64,000 bases of DNA from JBGVSA01 sp041807905. Lineage in GTDB: Bacteria; Pseudomonadota; Gammaproteobacteria; Burkholderiales; Rhodocyclaceae. Under the pieces are notes generated by a model, which was not told the DNA's origin, ran no database searches, and was given only the letters and a program-made list of their open reading frames with translations. Every line of letters starts with the position of its first letter. Position 1 is the first letter of the stretch. The translations under genes and the position numbers were made by a program. The stretch is from NCBI RefSeq assembly GCF_041807905.1, contig NZ_JBGVSA010000002.1, positions 219,784 to 283,783 of the forward strand. The letters are read 5' to 3'. Positions 52,078 through 61,046 of the stretch are shown piece after piece.

Positions 52078-54695
52078 GACGGCGGCGCAAGCGCGATCTC
52101 TGCCCGGTACGGCTCTCGTCGGCCCACCGCGCGGTGTGGCGCGCGCTGGCAGCGTGCAGCATGCTCGGCGTGGCCGGCGTCGCATGCGCGGCGGATCGGC
52201 GGCCCACGTCTGCCACGGACGGAGAGCAGGTGAGCTTCAACGGTGCCTTTCTTCGGGGTGCGGCAGCCAATGTCGATCTGTCCGTGTTTGCCAAGGAAGC
52301 GGCCCTGCCGCCTGGCACGCATGAGCTCGACATCTACGTGAACGGCAATTTCCTGCAACGTGCCAAGGTGCTGTTCGTGCAGCAGGACTCCGCCGTCGTG
52401 GCGTGCCTCGCGCGGCAGACCTTCCTCGATGCCGGCGTGCTCGAAGACGCCCTGGCGAAGACCGAAGGCGATGACTGCATGCCTGCGTCTCGCGCCGTGG
52501 AGGGGGGCCGGACGACGGTCGACGTGCCGCGCATGCGGCTGGACGTGCAGATTCCGCAGGCGCTCATGCATCGCACCGTGCTCGGCTATGTGCCGATGTC
52601 GGCGTGGGACGAGGGCGCGCCCGTGGGCTTCCTCAGATATTCCGGCAGCTACTATTCGCGCTCGGCCGGCAACACGGGCACCAATAATGAGTCCGGCTTC
52701 GTGAGCATCGACGCCGGCGCCAATCTCGGGCTGTGGCAACTGCGCAACCAGTCCAGCTATCGCTATTCGAGCGGCGGCGGATCGCAGTTCAACCTGGGCG
52801 GCACCTACGTGCGCCGCGCCCTGCCGAGCTGGCAATCGGAGGCGACGGCGGGCGAGATATCGACACAGGGCGGCATCTTCGATTCCTTCGATTTTCGCGG
52901 CGTGCGCCTGTCGAGCGACGATCGCATGCTGTCGCCCAACCGCCAGGGCTATGCGCCGGTGATTCGCGGTACCGCCAACACCAACGCACGGGTGGTCGTG
53001 CGCCAGGGCGTGTACGTGGTCTATGAAACGACCGTCCCGCCCGGGCCCTTCGTCATTGACGACCTCTATCCCACGCAGAATTCCGGCGATCTTCAGGTCG
53101 AAGTCACCGAGTCCGACGGGCAGGTGCGCAGCTTCGTCGTTCCCTACGCGGCAGTGGCCAACTCGCTGCGCCCGGGCCTGTCGCGATACGCCGTCCACGC
53201 CGGGCGCACCAACGTGCCCTACATCGGCGCCAAGGACGCCACCTTCGGGCAGGCCACCTACGAACATGGTCTCAGCAACGAGATCACGCTCAATGGCGGC
53301 GCGCAGGCTGCCAGCAATGGCTACTGGTCGGTCGCGGCCGGCGGCGTGTACGCGTCGAGCTTTGGCGCGCTGGGGGCCAACCTTGCCTATTCGAGCTCGA
53401 AGGTGGACGGGGCGCGCACGGGCGGCTGGCAGATGCGCGCCTCCTACAACAACACCTTCGCGCCGACAGGCACGACACTCACGCTGGCAGGCTACCGTTA
53501 CTCAACGAGCGGCTACCGTACGCTGGCCGATTCGCTCAATGGAGGCAGCACGCCGTACTACCACCTGGACGATACCGGCGGCTATCTGCGTTCCAACACG
53601 TTCCGGCAGAAGAACCGCTTCGACCTCACGCTGAGTCAGAGCCTTGGCCAGTACGGCTCGATCAACGTGTCGGGCGTGCGCATGCAGTATTACGACGGCC
53701 TTCGCCCGTCCGACCAGTACGCGGTGAGCTACAACAACTCGCTCGGCAAGGTCGCCTACAGCCTGAGTCTGGCGCGCGAGCGCGTCAGCTCGCCCGAAGG
53801 CGGGCGTTCCCAGACGGCGGTAATGCTGTCGCTGAACATTCCGCTCGAAATCGGCAATCGTGGCAGCACCCTGGGGGCGAGCATCTCGCGTCGCTCCTCC
53901 GAAGGCACGCAGATGCAGAGCAGCCTGACGGGCACCGCCGGCGCATCGGCCGAATACTCGTACAACTTCAATGCTTCGCGCGATACCGGGGCCAACACCA
54001 CCGGCGTGGGCGCCAACCTCACGCGTGCAACGTCGGTGGGCACTTTCGGCGCAGGCGCTGCGCGTTCGGACGGCAGCACGATTCTCTCGGGCACCGCGCG
54101 CGGCGCAGTCGTGGCGCACGAAGGCGGCATGCTGTTCGGTCCGTACATTGGCGAGACCTTCGGCATCGTCCACGCGCCGGGCGCGGAAGGCGCCCAGCTT
54201 CGCAACGCGCCGGGCGTGACCCTCAACGAGGACGGCTACGCATTGGTGCCTTCGCTCATGCCGTACCGCTACAACACGATTTCGCTGGACCCGGCCGACA
54301 TGTCCGGCGATGCCGAACTCGAAGACACCCAGCGTCGCGTGGCGCCCTACGCCGGGGCGGTGCCGTACATCCGTTTCGAAACGCGGACCGGCCACGCGGT
54401 GCTGGTGAGCGTGCGCGACCAGCAAGGCGGTGCGTTGCCGCTGGGCGCCACGGTGAAGGATGCCGACGGGCGCGAAATCGGCGTGGTGGGGCAGGGCAGC
54501 CGGCTGTATGCCCGCGTGCCCGCTCGCGAGGGCGTCATGCACGTCTCGCGCGGCAACCAGCCGGATTGCGAAATCCCATACAGTCTGCCCTCGGAGCGCC
54601 TGGACGAGCCTGTCATTCGCTTCCAGGCGGCCTGTGCAGCGCCCGGCACGCGCCTGCGCGCCGATACCGCTGTACCCAACGTGGCGAGCCGATGA
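52074..54695 (+). CDS. Fimbrial outer-membrane usher
   Basis: This 873-aa usher is the assembly pore. After an N-terminal region with a signal-like hydrophobic stretch (VWRALAACSMLGVAGVACAA) come the chaperone-binding domain (FLRGAAANVDLSVF) and the beta-barrel. The plug segment follows PPGPFVIDDLYPTQNSGDLQ. The barrel end and C-terminal domains include DVQVEVTESDGQVRSF-like and LPLGATVKDADGREIGVVGQ blocks. The length is normal for FimD/PapC ushers. It overlaps chaperone 1 by four bases and chaperone 2 by four (ATGA). Confidence 0.93.
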   Translation: MRRRRKRDLCPVRLSSAHRAVWRALAACSMLGVAGVACAADRRPTSATDGEQVSFNGAFLRGAAANVDLSVFAKEAALPPGTHELDIYVNGNFLQRAKVLFVQQDSAVVACLARQTFLDAGVLEDALAKTEGDDCMPASRAVEGGRTTVDVPRMRLDVQIPQALMHRTVLGYVPMSAWDEGAPVGFLRYSGSYYSRSAGNTGTNNESGFVSIDAGANLGLWQLRNQSSYRYSSGGGSQFNLGGTYVRRALPSWQSEATAGEISTQGGIFDSFDFRGVRLSSDDRMLSPNRQGYAPVIRGTANTNARVVVRQGVYVVYETTVPPGPFVIDDLYPTQNSGDLQVEVTESDGQVRSFVVPYAAVANSLRPGLSRYAVHAGRTNVPYIGAKDATFGQATYEHGLSNEITLNGGAQAASNGYWSVAAGGVYASSFGALGANLAYSSSKVDGARTGGWQMRASYNNTFAPTGTTLTLAGYRYSTSGYRTLADSLNGGSTPYYHLDDTGGYLRSNTFRQKNRFDLTLSQSLGQYGSINVSGVRMQYYDGLRPSDQYAVSYNNSLGKVAYSLSLARERVSSPEGGRSQTAVMLSLNIPLEIGNRGSTLGASISRRSSEGTQMQSSLTGTAGASAEYSYNFNASRDTGANTTGVGANLTRATSVGTFGAGAARSDGSTILSGTARGAVVAHEGGMLFGPYIGETFGIVHAPGAEGAQLRNAPGVTLNEDGYALVPSLMPYRYNTISLDPADMSGDAELEDTQRRVAPYAGAVPYIRFETRTGHAVLVSVRDQQGGALPLGATVKDADGREIGVVGQGSRLYARVPAREGVMHVSRGNQPDCEIPYSLPSERLDEPVIRFQAACAAPGTRLRADTAVPNVASR

Positions 54696-55417
54696 TGACG
54701 GGCGTTCTACGAACACTTCTACGTACCGCCATCGCAGCCGTCTCGGCAGGCGTTTTCGCCAGCGGGCCGGCGGGCGCTGCGGCGGGCCTGTTCGTGGAGG
54801 GCTCGCGGCACATCTATCCTGCGGGGGCACAGCAGATCAGCGTGCAGGTGCACAACCCGAACGACCATGCCGTCATGCTCCAAAGCTGGATCGACGCGGG
54901 GGACGTCGACGGCGATCCGGACGACGCTGGTGTTCCGTTCATCGTCGTGCCACCCGTTACGCGCCTGCAGCCGGGAGAAACGCGCGCCCTGCGCATCATC
55001 GGCACTGCTGAGTCACTGCCTGAGGGACGTGAAAGCGTCTTCTGGCTGAATCTTCAGATGATTCCGCCGGTCGAGGAGGCGACAGGCTCTGATGTCCTCA
55101 CCGTATCGGTGCGCCAGCGCCAGAAACTCTTTTATCGCCCGAAGGGGCTGGAACAGGGCTCGAAAGCCTGGATCGGACAACTTCGCTGCGTCGTGGAGCC
55201 TGGCGCTCCGGCGTCCGCTGCATGCAGGAACGATAGCCCCTACAACGCCACCATCGATCGGTTGCAGGTCGATACCGCAAACGGCGTGGCGACGGTGCCG
55301 GGGGCCATGTTGCCCCCCTTTTCCTCGCAGTCCTTCGCCCTGCCGGAAGGCGCCCGGGCGGTGCATGCCTTCGTCATCGATGACCGCGGCGCAGTCGTCC
55401 AGGCGTCTCCGCGCTAG
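54692..55417 (+). CDS. Periplasmic fimbrial chaperone 2 (PapD-like)
   Basis: This 241-aa chaperone has a signal peptide (LLRTAIAAVSAGVFASGPAGA) and the motifs GLFVEGSRHIYPAGAQQISV and RESVFWLNLQMIPPVEE, then a short loop and RQKLFYRPKGL. The C-terminal domain ends ARAVHAFVIDDRGAVVQ. The F1-G1 loop is shorter than in chaperone 1, so the two may serve different subunits, for example pilin and adhesin. The first ATG at 54692 overlaps the usher stop. A strong terminator follows the gene. Confidence 0.9.
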   Translation: MMTGVLRTLLRTAIAAVSAGVFASGPAGAAAGLFVEGSRHIYPAGAQQISVQVHNPNDHAVMLQSWIDAGDVDGDPDDAGVPFIVVPPVTRLQPGETRALRIIGTAESLPEGRESVFWLNLQMIPPVEEATGSDVLTVSVRQRQKLFYRPKGLEQGSKAWIGQLRCVVEPGAPASAACRNDSPYNATIDRLQVDTANGVATVPGAMLPPFSSQSFALPEGARAVHAFVIDDRGAVVQASPR

Positions 55418-55439
55418 CCTGCACGGCCATTTCCGCCCG

Positions 55440-55461
55440 AGCCCGCATCGCGGGCTTTTTT
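55440..55461 (+). terminator. Terminator after the fimbrial operon
   Basis: GCCCGC at 55441-55446 pairs with GCGGGC at 55450-55455 around a three-base ATC loop, followed by six T's. It separates the fimbrial operon from the bvgA leader. Confidence 0.93.
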
Positions 55462-55539
55462 GATGGTTTCGCACGGCTCGTCCGGCACGAATTGTTACGA
55501 ACACGCCGAGTAAGTTTGGCCGTGATCAAATTGCCACGT

Positions 55540-55600
55540 GATGAAGCAATTTCTAGGATATTTCTGAACTCATAGGGAGAACTTGCCTATATAGCCCATT
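55540..55600 (+). promoter_or_regulatory. Candidate upstream control region of bvgA
   Basis: ATTTCT occurs at 55549-55554 and again at 55560-55565, 11 bases (one helical turn) apart, and the minus strand reads TATCCTA across 55553-55559. BvgA sites in Bordetella are phased heptads of the TTTCCTA type, so this might be an autoregulatory site. The likeness is partial. Confidence 0.3.
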
Positions 55601-55699
55601 CGCACCCAAAGAGAATATCCGCGCCTCGGACTCGTTCGCAGTGCTCCATAGGGCACATTCCCACAGCGAAACGGGCATAGAGAGTACGGAGGAGGTTGC

Positions 55700-55942
55700 A
55701 TGAACTGGGAGCATGACACGCGGCCGCACTCGCGCGCCGATCGTTCCGCCGAACGGGCGATCGCGGCACTGCTGGCAACAGCCCCCCGCACGGGGCACGA
55801 CACGAACGGTGGAGCCTTCGAGCAGGCTCTCACCCTTGCCTATACTGGAATCCGTCCTGCCTGCCGTGCGATGGGCGCTGTGGCGGTGCCCGGCCGATTC
55901 GACAAGCAAACGGGACATGGAGGTTGCGCATGTACAGCGTAG
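55700..55942 (+). CDS. Possible small gene ahead of bvgA (80 aa, unknown function)
   Basis: This frame starts at ATG 55700 behind GGAGGAGG, as strong a ribosome site as any in the window, and ends 13 bases inside bvgA, an overlap that could couple their translation. The product is polar with an Ala-rich helix (SAERAIAALLATAP) and a Cys/Gly-rich end (GHGGCACTA). It has no signal peptide and no known domain. It could be a true small gene, a leader peptide, or a chance frame. Nothing else is seen in 55462-55929 apart from regulatory sequence. Confidence 0.35.
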   Translation: MNWEHDTRPHSRADRSAERAIAALLATAPRTGHDTNGGAFEQALTLAYTGIRPACRAMGAVAVPGRFDKQTGHGGCACTA

Positions 55943-56553
55943 TACTGGTTGAAGACCATCCCACCATGAGAATGGCCGTCCGCTCGCTGCTCACTGCCGA
56001 AGCCGACATTCGCGTGGTACATGAATCCGGGCAGGCCGCCGATGTGATTGATTACATCCGCGAGCACCGGGTGGACCTCGTCATCCTCGATCTCGAGCTG
56101 CATGGTTCGAGCGGCCTGCCGCTGCTGGGCGAGCTTCGCACGCTGCGGCCCGGCATCAAGGTGCTGGTGCTGTCGGCGCAGGACGAAGAGATCTTCGCCT
56201 CGCGCGCGCTCATGGCCAACGCCAACGGCTACATCAGCAAGAGCAAGGAACCGGCCGAGATCATGCATGCAGTGCGTACTGTGCTGGGCGGCTACGTGTA
56301 CTTCCCGGTGTCGGCACTGGCGCGCGAACGCCAGGCGCGCGGCGTGCCGGGTTCGGCGCTGACCAACAAGGAACTGACCGTGTTGCAGTTGCTGGCCAAG
56401 GGCCTGTCCAACCAGCAGATCGCACACGACCTGCAGATCAGTCACAAGACGGTCAGCACGCACAAGGCGCGCATCCAGGAAAAACTCGGTCTGCGTTCGT
56501 TGATCGATCTGGCTGAGTACGCCAAGGTCAACAACATCATCAAGGACCTGTGA
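55930..56553 (+). CDS. bvgA: BvgA-like NarL-family response regulator
   Basis: This 207-aa transcription factor has a receiver domain (VVLVEDHPTMRMAVRSLL; phospho-acceptor Asp54 in LVILDLELHGSSG; Lys in GYISKSKEPAEIMHAV). The LuxR-type helix-turn-helix reads LTNKELTVLQLLAKGLSNQQ and SHKTVSTHKARIQEKLG. Asp54, the YFP linker and the ELTVLQLLA stretch agree with Bordetella BvgA. ATG 55930 has GGAGG six bases upstream. It shares TGATG with bvgS. Confidence 0.85.
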   Translation: MYSVVLVEDHPTMRMAVRSLLTAEADIRVVHESGQAADVIDYIREHRVDLVILDLELHGSSGLPLLGELRTLRPGIKVLVLSAQDEEIFASRALMANANGYISKSKEPAEIMHAVRTVLGGYVYFPVSALARERQARGVPGSALTNKELTVLQLLAKGLSNQQIAHDLQISHKTVSTHKARIQEKLGLRSLIDLAEYAKVNNIIKDL

Positions 56554-59500
56554 TGCGCAAACTGCTGCGGTGGCTGGCGATGGCGGCATTCGTGCCGCTG
56601 GCGTCGATGGCCGCCACCGAAAGCAGTGGGGTCTATCGGCCGACCAGCTGGTTGTCCGATGATTTCCCGGCGCCGCCCAGCGGCGCGCCGGTGATCCGCG
56701 TGGCGGCAGTGGGCAACGGCGACCTGCCTTTTCTCATTACTGCCACTCGCCACAACCGTGTGGAAGGCATCATCGCCGACTACCTGTACGTGATCGGCTC
56801 GCGTGCGGGGCTGCGTTTCGAAGTGCACACGTATCCGACCTTGAGCCGCGTGCTCGAAGCCGTACGCAGCGGAGAAGTCGAACTCGCCGCGGCCTTCGAA
56901 TCGGACGGCCACGATGGACTGATTGCATCGATCCCGTATTTCGGCAACAGGCAGGTGATCGTCCGTCGCGACGATGCGGGCGACATATCGCGCCCGCGCG
57001 TGGCACTGGTGGCCGACCGCAATCGTTCGTCGGCCATCGACGCGGACTTCCCGCCCGAGCAGCAGGTATGGTTCGCCAATGCCGTGCAGGCAATGACCGC
57101 TGTGGCCAACGGCCAGGCGGATGTGGCCATCGCCAACGTCATCGCGGCCAATCACATCATTGATCAACTTCAGCTGCTCAATCTCAGCATCACCGATTTC
57201 GCCCCCTATTCGGAGAGCGCGTTCGCTTTCGTCGCGCGCGAGGACGAGGCGGGCCTCATCTACACCATCAACGACGTGCTGGTCGATCTGCCGATCCGCC
57301 TGGAAGGCGAGGTACGCAATCGTTGGGACGGCGCCGAGCGCCACTATCGCTTCGAGCGTCGCCCCACCTTGCGCGCCGAAGAAAACGCATGGATCGCCTC
57401 ACACCCGGTCGTGCGCTACGCGGCCATGGCCGACGTGGCACCGTTCCTGTTTCTCGACAAAGATGGACGCAAGGCGGTCGGGATGTCGGTTGACCTGCTC
57501 GCGCGGATCTCGGAACGCACCGGATTGAGGTTCGAGCCCGTGTGGTACACGCGTGTGCAGGACGTACGCCAAAGCTTCAGCGACGGCAACGTGTGGCTGG
57601 TGCCGGTGGCGGTCGTCGATGGCAGCGACCCTTCGGTACGCCTGCCCACGCAGCGCTACGCGCAGACCCTGTGGGCGATTGTCACGCGCGCCAATGACAA
57701 CTCGGTCTCCGGCCCGGGTGACCTGGCGGGCAAGCGTGTCGGCGTGCTGCCACAGACCACGCTGATGCACTACATGCGAGAGAACTTCCCGGCCGCCACG
57801 CTGGTGCCGTTCGACAACTTCTCGGCGCAGACCGAGGCGTTGCTCGACGGTCATGTCGACGCCGTGGTGCGCGAAATGGCGGGCGCCAACTACATCATCT
57901 CGCAGCGTTACCAGGGGCGGCTGCGCGTGGCGTCCACGCTCAACGACCAGCCGATGTCGATCGGCATGGCCGTGGTGCCGACGCTACCAATCCTGCGCAG
58001 CATCCTGGACAAGGCCATCGACAGCATTGCGCCGGAAGAAATGGAATCATTGCGTCGCGAATGGTCGCCGCGCCAGTCCAAGGAAATGCGTTACGGCCTG
58101 ACCGAGGCGCAGCAACGGGCCGTGCCTATGGCCATACTCGGTTTGCTGGCCGTGATGGCGGCCGGCGGAGCCATCATGGGCTGGCGCATCTGGCGACGGC
58201 GCCGCAGCGAGCAGTTGCTCAAGACACAGGTCGAACGCCAGAACAGCTTGCTCGACGGCTTACCGTCGGCAGTATTCATCCGCGACGAATACGGGCGCGT
58301 GGTGGCCTGCAACGCGCGTTTTGCGGCCGATTATGGCCGTCCCCAGGACGAACTCGTCGGCCAACTGCTGACGGCTGGCGACTGGTCGACCGAGGCCCGC
58401 GCATTGAACAACCAACTGCAGGCCATCTGCGCGAAGGCGGCCGAGGCCGGAGAGGCCCGCTTCGAAGATGCCGAGGTGGGTCACGAAGGCCAATCCGGCA
58501 ATCCGCGCTGGATCATGTTGTGGGCGGTACCGTTGCGCGATGGCGATCAGCCCACCGGACAAGTCATCGCTGGCTGGACCGACATCAGCGAGCGCAAGCG
58601 CGTGGAGCGCGACCTGGAGAGCGCCCGTCTCGAAGCCGAGACCGCCAATCGCAGCAAGAGCGCGTTCCTCGCCACCATCAGCCACGAAATCCGCACGCCG
58701 ATGAACGCCATCCTCGGGCTGCTCGAACTGCAGCTCGACCGCGAAGGGCCTGCCGACAAGGACAGCCTGCGGCTGGTGCGCCAATCGGCCCAATCGCTGC
58801 TCCGTCTGATCAGCGACATCCTCGACTTTGCGCGCATCGAAGCAGGCAAGCTCAACATCGTGCTGGCGCCAGCCAGCCTCGCGGAAGAACTGGCGCGGCT
58901 GTCCGAGATCTACAGCCCCCTGGCGAGCGAGCGCCGCATCGGCCTGGACATCGACGTCGACGAACACGTGCCGCCGTGGCTCATGATCGATGCCATGCGC
59001 GTGCGGCAGGTGGTGGGCAATCTGCTCAGCAATGCCATCAAGTTCACCAACAAGGGCGGGGTGACGCTGACCGCCACGTGGACGCCGGATGGTGACGCTC
59101 GTGGCACGTTGCGCGTGGTTGTCCGCGACACCGGCATCGGTATTCGCGAGTCCGATCAGGCCGTCCTGTTCCAGCCCTTCAGCCAGGGTGAAGGCAATGC
59201 CGCGGCGCGCTTTGGCGGTACCGGACTGGGATTGTCGATCTGCCAGGGGCTCGTGCAAGGTATGGGCGGCACCATCCGGCTGGACAGCCAATACACCGTC
59301 GGGACCACGATCACCGTCGACATCCCGGTCAGGGTGGCCGCAGAGCCGGAAGTCGAAGCCGAGGCCCCTCCATCGTGCCGGATCATCGCCCCCGATCTGC
59401 GGGTGCTGATCGTCGATGACCATGCGCCGGGACTGATCCTGCTGACGCAGCAACTCAAGATGCTCGGTGTCAGCCCGGCCACCGCGAGCAACGGATTCGA

Positions 59501-60140
59501 AGCGCTGGAAGCATACGAGCGCAATCCGTTCGACGTGATCATCACCGACATCTCGATGCCGATCATGGACGGCTACACGCTGGCCCGTGAAATCCGCAGC
59601 GTGGAGAGGGCGCGCGGATTGCCGCCGTCGGTCATCGTCGGGTGCAGCGCCGATGCGCGGCCCGAGGCCGAGCGCATCGCCCGCGGCGCTGGCATGGACG
59701 AATGCCTGACCAAGCCGCTGGCGCTGGACACGCTGGCCGGCGTGCTGGAACGGCAAGTCGACCCGCCGGCGCCCGCTGAACAGGAACTCCACGACGATGG
59801 GCCGTTGCGCTTCATCCGCGCCTTCTCGTCGGGCAACGTGGCGGTCGAGCGCGAATTCCTGCAGTCCCTGCTCGGCAGCAACGCGGAAGCGCTGCAGGAT
59901 CTTGCGGAAGCCGATCGCGTAGGCAACGTGCGCGCCCTGCGCGAGGTCGCTCACAAACTCAAGGGATGCGGGCAGATGATCGGGTCGAACAGCTTGATCG
60001 ACGCCTGCGCCGCGCTGTCGCGTGAGGTGGAAGGCGACAGGCAGGCGGCAGTGGCCGCATTGCGTAGTGAAGTCGAGCGCACCAGCGAGCAACTCGAACG
60101 GCTGCTGCGCTCGCTGGAAGATACGCAACAGCCCGCGTAG
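56553..60140 (+). CDS. bvgS: BvgS-like unorthodox sensor kinase
   Basis: This 1,195-aa hybrid kinase has a signal peptide, two periplasmic Venus-flytrap domains (about residues 45-275 and 290-515) and a membrane segment at about 523-547 (VPMAILGLLAVMAAGGAIMG). A PAS domain spans about 565-690. The kinase has His711 in SHEIRTPMNAILG, NLLSNAIKFT, DTGIGI and GGTGLGLSI. A receiver (Asp999 in ITDISMPIMDG) and an Hpt domain (His1134 in AHKLKGCGQMIG) follow. The order and length match Bordetella BvgS, whose phosphorelay sites are His729, Asp1023 and His1172. Signals sensed here are unknown. Confidence 0.9.
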   Translation: MRKLLRWLAMAAFVPLASMAATESSGVYRPTSWLSDDFPAPPSGAPVIRVAAVGNGDLPFLITATRHNRVEGIIADYLYVIGSRAGLRFEVHTYPTLSRVLEAVRSGEVELAAAFESDGHDGLIASIPYFGNRQVIVRRDDAGDISRPRVALVADRNRSSAIDADFPPEQQVWFANAVQAMTAVANGQADVAIANVIAANHIIDQLQLLNLSITDFAPYSESAFAFVAREDEAGLIYTINDVLVDLPIRLEGEVRNRWDGAERHYRFERRPTLRAEENAWIASHPVVRYAAMADVAPFLFLDKDGRKAVGMSVDLLARISERTGLRFEPVWYTRVQDVRQSFSDGNVWLVPVAVVDGSDPSVRLPTQRYAQTLWAIVTRANDNSVSGPGDLAGKRVGVLPQTTLMHYMRENFPAATLVPFDNFSAQTEALLDGHVDAVVREMAGANYIISQRYQGRLRVASTLNDQPMSIGMAVVPTLPILRSILDKAIDSIAPEEMESLRREWSPRQSKEMRYGLTEAQQRAVPMAILGLLAVMAAGGAIMGWRIWRRRRSEQLLKTQVERQNSLLDGLPSAVFIRDEYGRVVACNARFAADYGRPQDELVGQLLTAGDWSTEARALNNQLQAICAKAAEAGEARFEDAEVGHEGQSGNPRWIMLWAVPLRDGDQPTGQVIAGWTDISERKRVERDLESARLEAETANRSKSAFLATISHEIRTPMNAILGLLELQLDREGPADKDSLRLVRQSAQSLLRLISDILDFARIEAGKLNIVLAPASLAEELARLSEIYSPLASERRIGLDIDVDEHVPPWLMIDAMRVRQVVGNLLSNAIKFTNKGGVTLTATWTPDGDARGTLRVVVRDTGIGIRESDQAVLFQPFSQGEGNAAARFGGTGLGLSICQGLVQGMGGTIRLDSQYTVGTTITVDIPVRVAAEPEVEAEAPPSCRIIAPDLRVLIVDDHAPGLILLTQQLKMLGVSPATASNGFEALEAYERNPFDVIITDISMPIMDGYTLAREIRSVERARGLPPSVIVGCSADARPEAERIARGAGMDECLTKPLALDTLAGVLERQVDPPAPAEQELHDDGPLRFIRAFSSGNVAVEREFLQSLLGSNAEALQDLAEADRVGNVRALREVAHKLKGCGQMIGSNSLIDACAALSREVEGDRQAAVAALRSEVERTSEQLERLLRSLEDTQQPA

Positions 60141-60156
60141 CGCTCGGGCGACTGCC

Positions 60157-61008
60157 TCAGACCACGTCCAGCGGTTCGCGCGACACCGGCGGCGGGAACG
60201 CCGCGTCGATCCTTGCCAGATGGTGTGGGTCGAGCGCGATCGCGGCGGCGCCCGCATTTTCGCGCACGTGCGCGTCGCGTGCGGCCTTGGGGATAGCGAT
60301 CACGTCACCCTGGCGGATGACCCAGGCCAGCGCCACCTGTGCGGGCGTGGCGCCGATTTCGTCGGCAATCCCCACGATGTCCGGGTGGCCGAGCAGATCT
60401 TCACGCAGGTTGCCGGCCTGCGCCAGCGGGCAATACGCCATCACCGGCAGGGCGTGCTCGCGGCACCACGGCAGCAGGTCGAATTCGATGCCGCGCGAGG
60501 CGGCGTGGTAGAGCACCTGATCGGTCGCACAGGCGTCGCCGCCCGCGCGCCAGAGTTCGCGCATGTCGTCGGTGTCGAGGTTCGACACGCCCCAGCGGAG
60601 GATCTTCCCGGTGTCGACGAGCCGTTCCATCGCGTCGATGGTCTCGGCCAGCGGCACGCTGCCGCGCCAGTGCAAGAGATACAGGTCGATGTAATCGGTG
60701 CCGAGCCGGCGCAGCGAAGCGTCGCATGCCAGCGACATCTTGCTGCGAGAGGCGTGATGCGGATAGACCTTGGAGACCACGAAGACCGAATCGCGCCGTC
60801 CGGCGATGGCTTCGCCGACCACCTTTTCCGCGCCGCCGTCGGCGTACATCTCGGCGGTGTCGATGAGCGTGAGCCCCAGATCGATGCCCAGTTGCAGCGC
60901 ACGCACTTCCTGGCCGCGCGCACCGGCATCGTCGCCCATGTACCACGTGCCCTGTCCGATGGCGGGAACGGAGGTGCCGTCGGGCAACTGGACGTTTCGG
61001 GTTGTCAT
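60157..61008 (-). CDS. Aldo/keto reductase
   Basis: This 283-aa NADPH-dependent reductase has the AKR start TSVPAIGQGTWYMGDD and the catalytic Tyr in LIDTAEMYADGGAEKVVGEA. The Lys lies in FVVSKVYPHHASRS and the His in DLYLLHWRGSVPL. The end is YDAIPKAARDAHV-like, with a cofactor-binding IPKAARD. It has the short bacterial AKR form. Substrate is unknown. The start is ATG 61008; a longer in-frame extension to 61236 would cover the prfC end and is rejected. It is convergent with bvgS, with only 16 bases between. Confidence 0.9.
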   Translation of the reverse strand: MTTRNVQLPDGTSVPAIGQGTWYMGDDAGARGQEVRALQLGIDLGLTLIDTAEMYADGGAEKVVGEAIAGRRDSVFVVSKVYPHHASRSKMSLACDASLRRLGTDYIDLYLLHWRGSVPLAETIDAMERLVDTGKILRWGVSNLDTDDMRELWRAGGDACATDQVLYHAASRGIEFDLLPWCREHALPVMAYCPLAQAGNLREDLLGHPDIVGIADEIGATPAQVALAWVIRQGDVIAIPKAARDAHVRENAGAAAIALDPHHLARIDAAFPPPVSREPLDVV

Positions 61009-61046
61009 CGCAATGTTCCTCTCCGCCCAGCCGACCGGGGTGGGCA

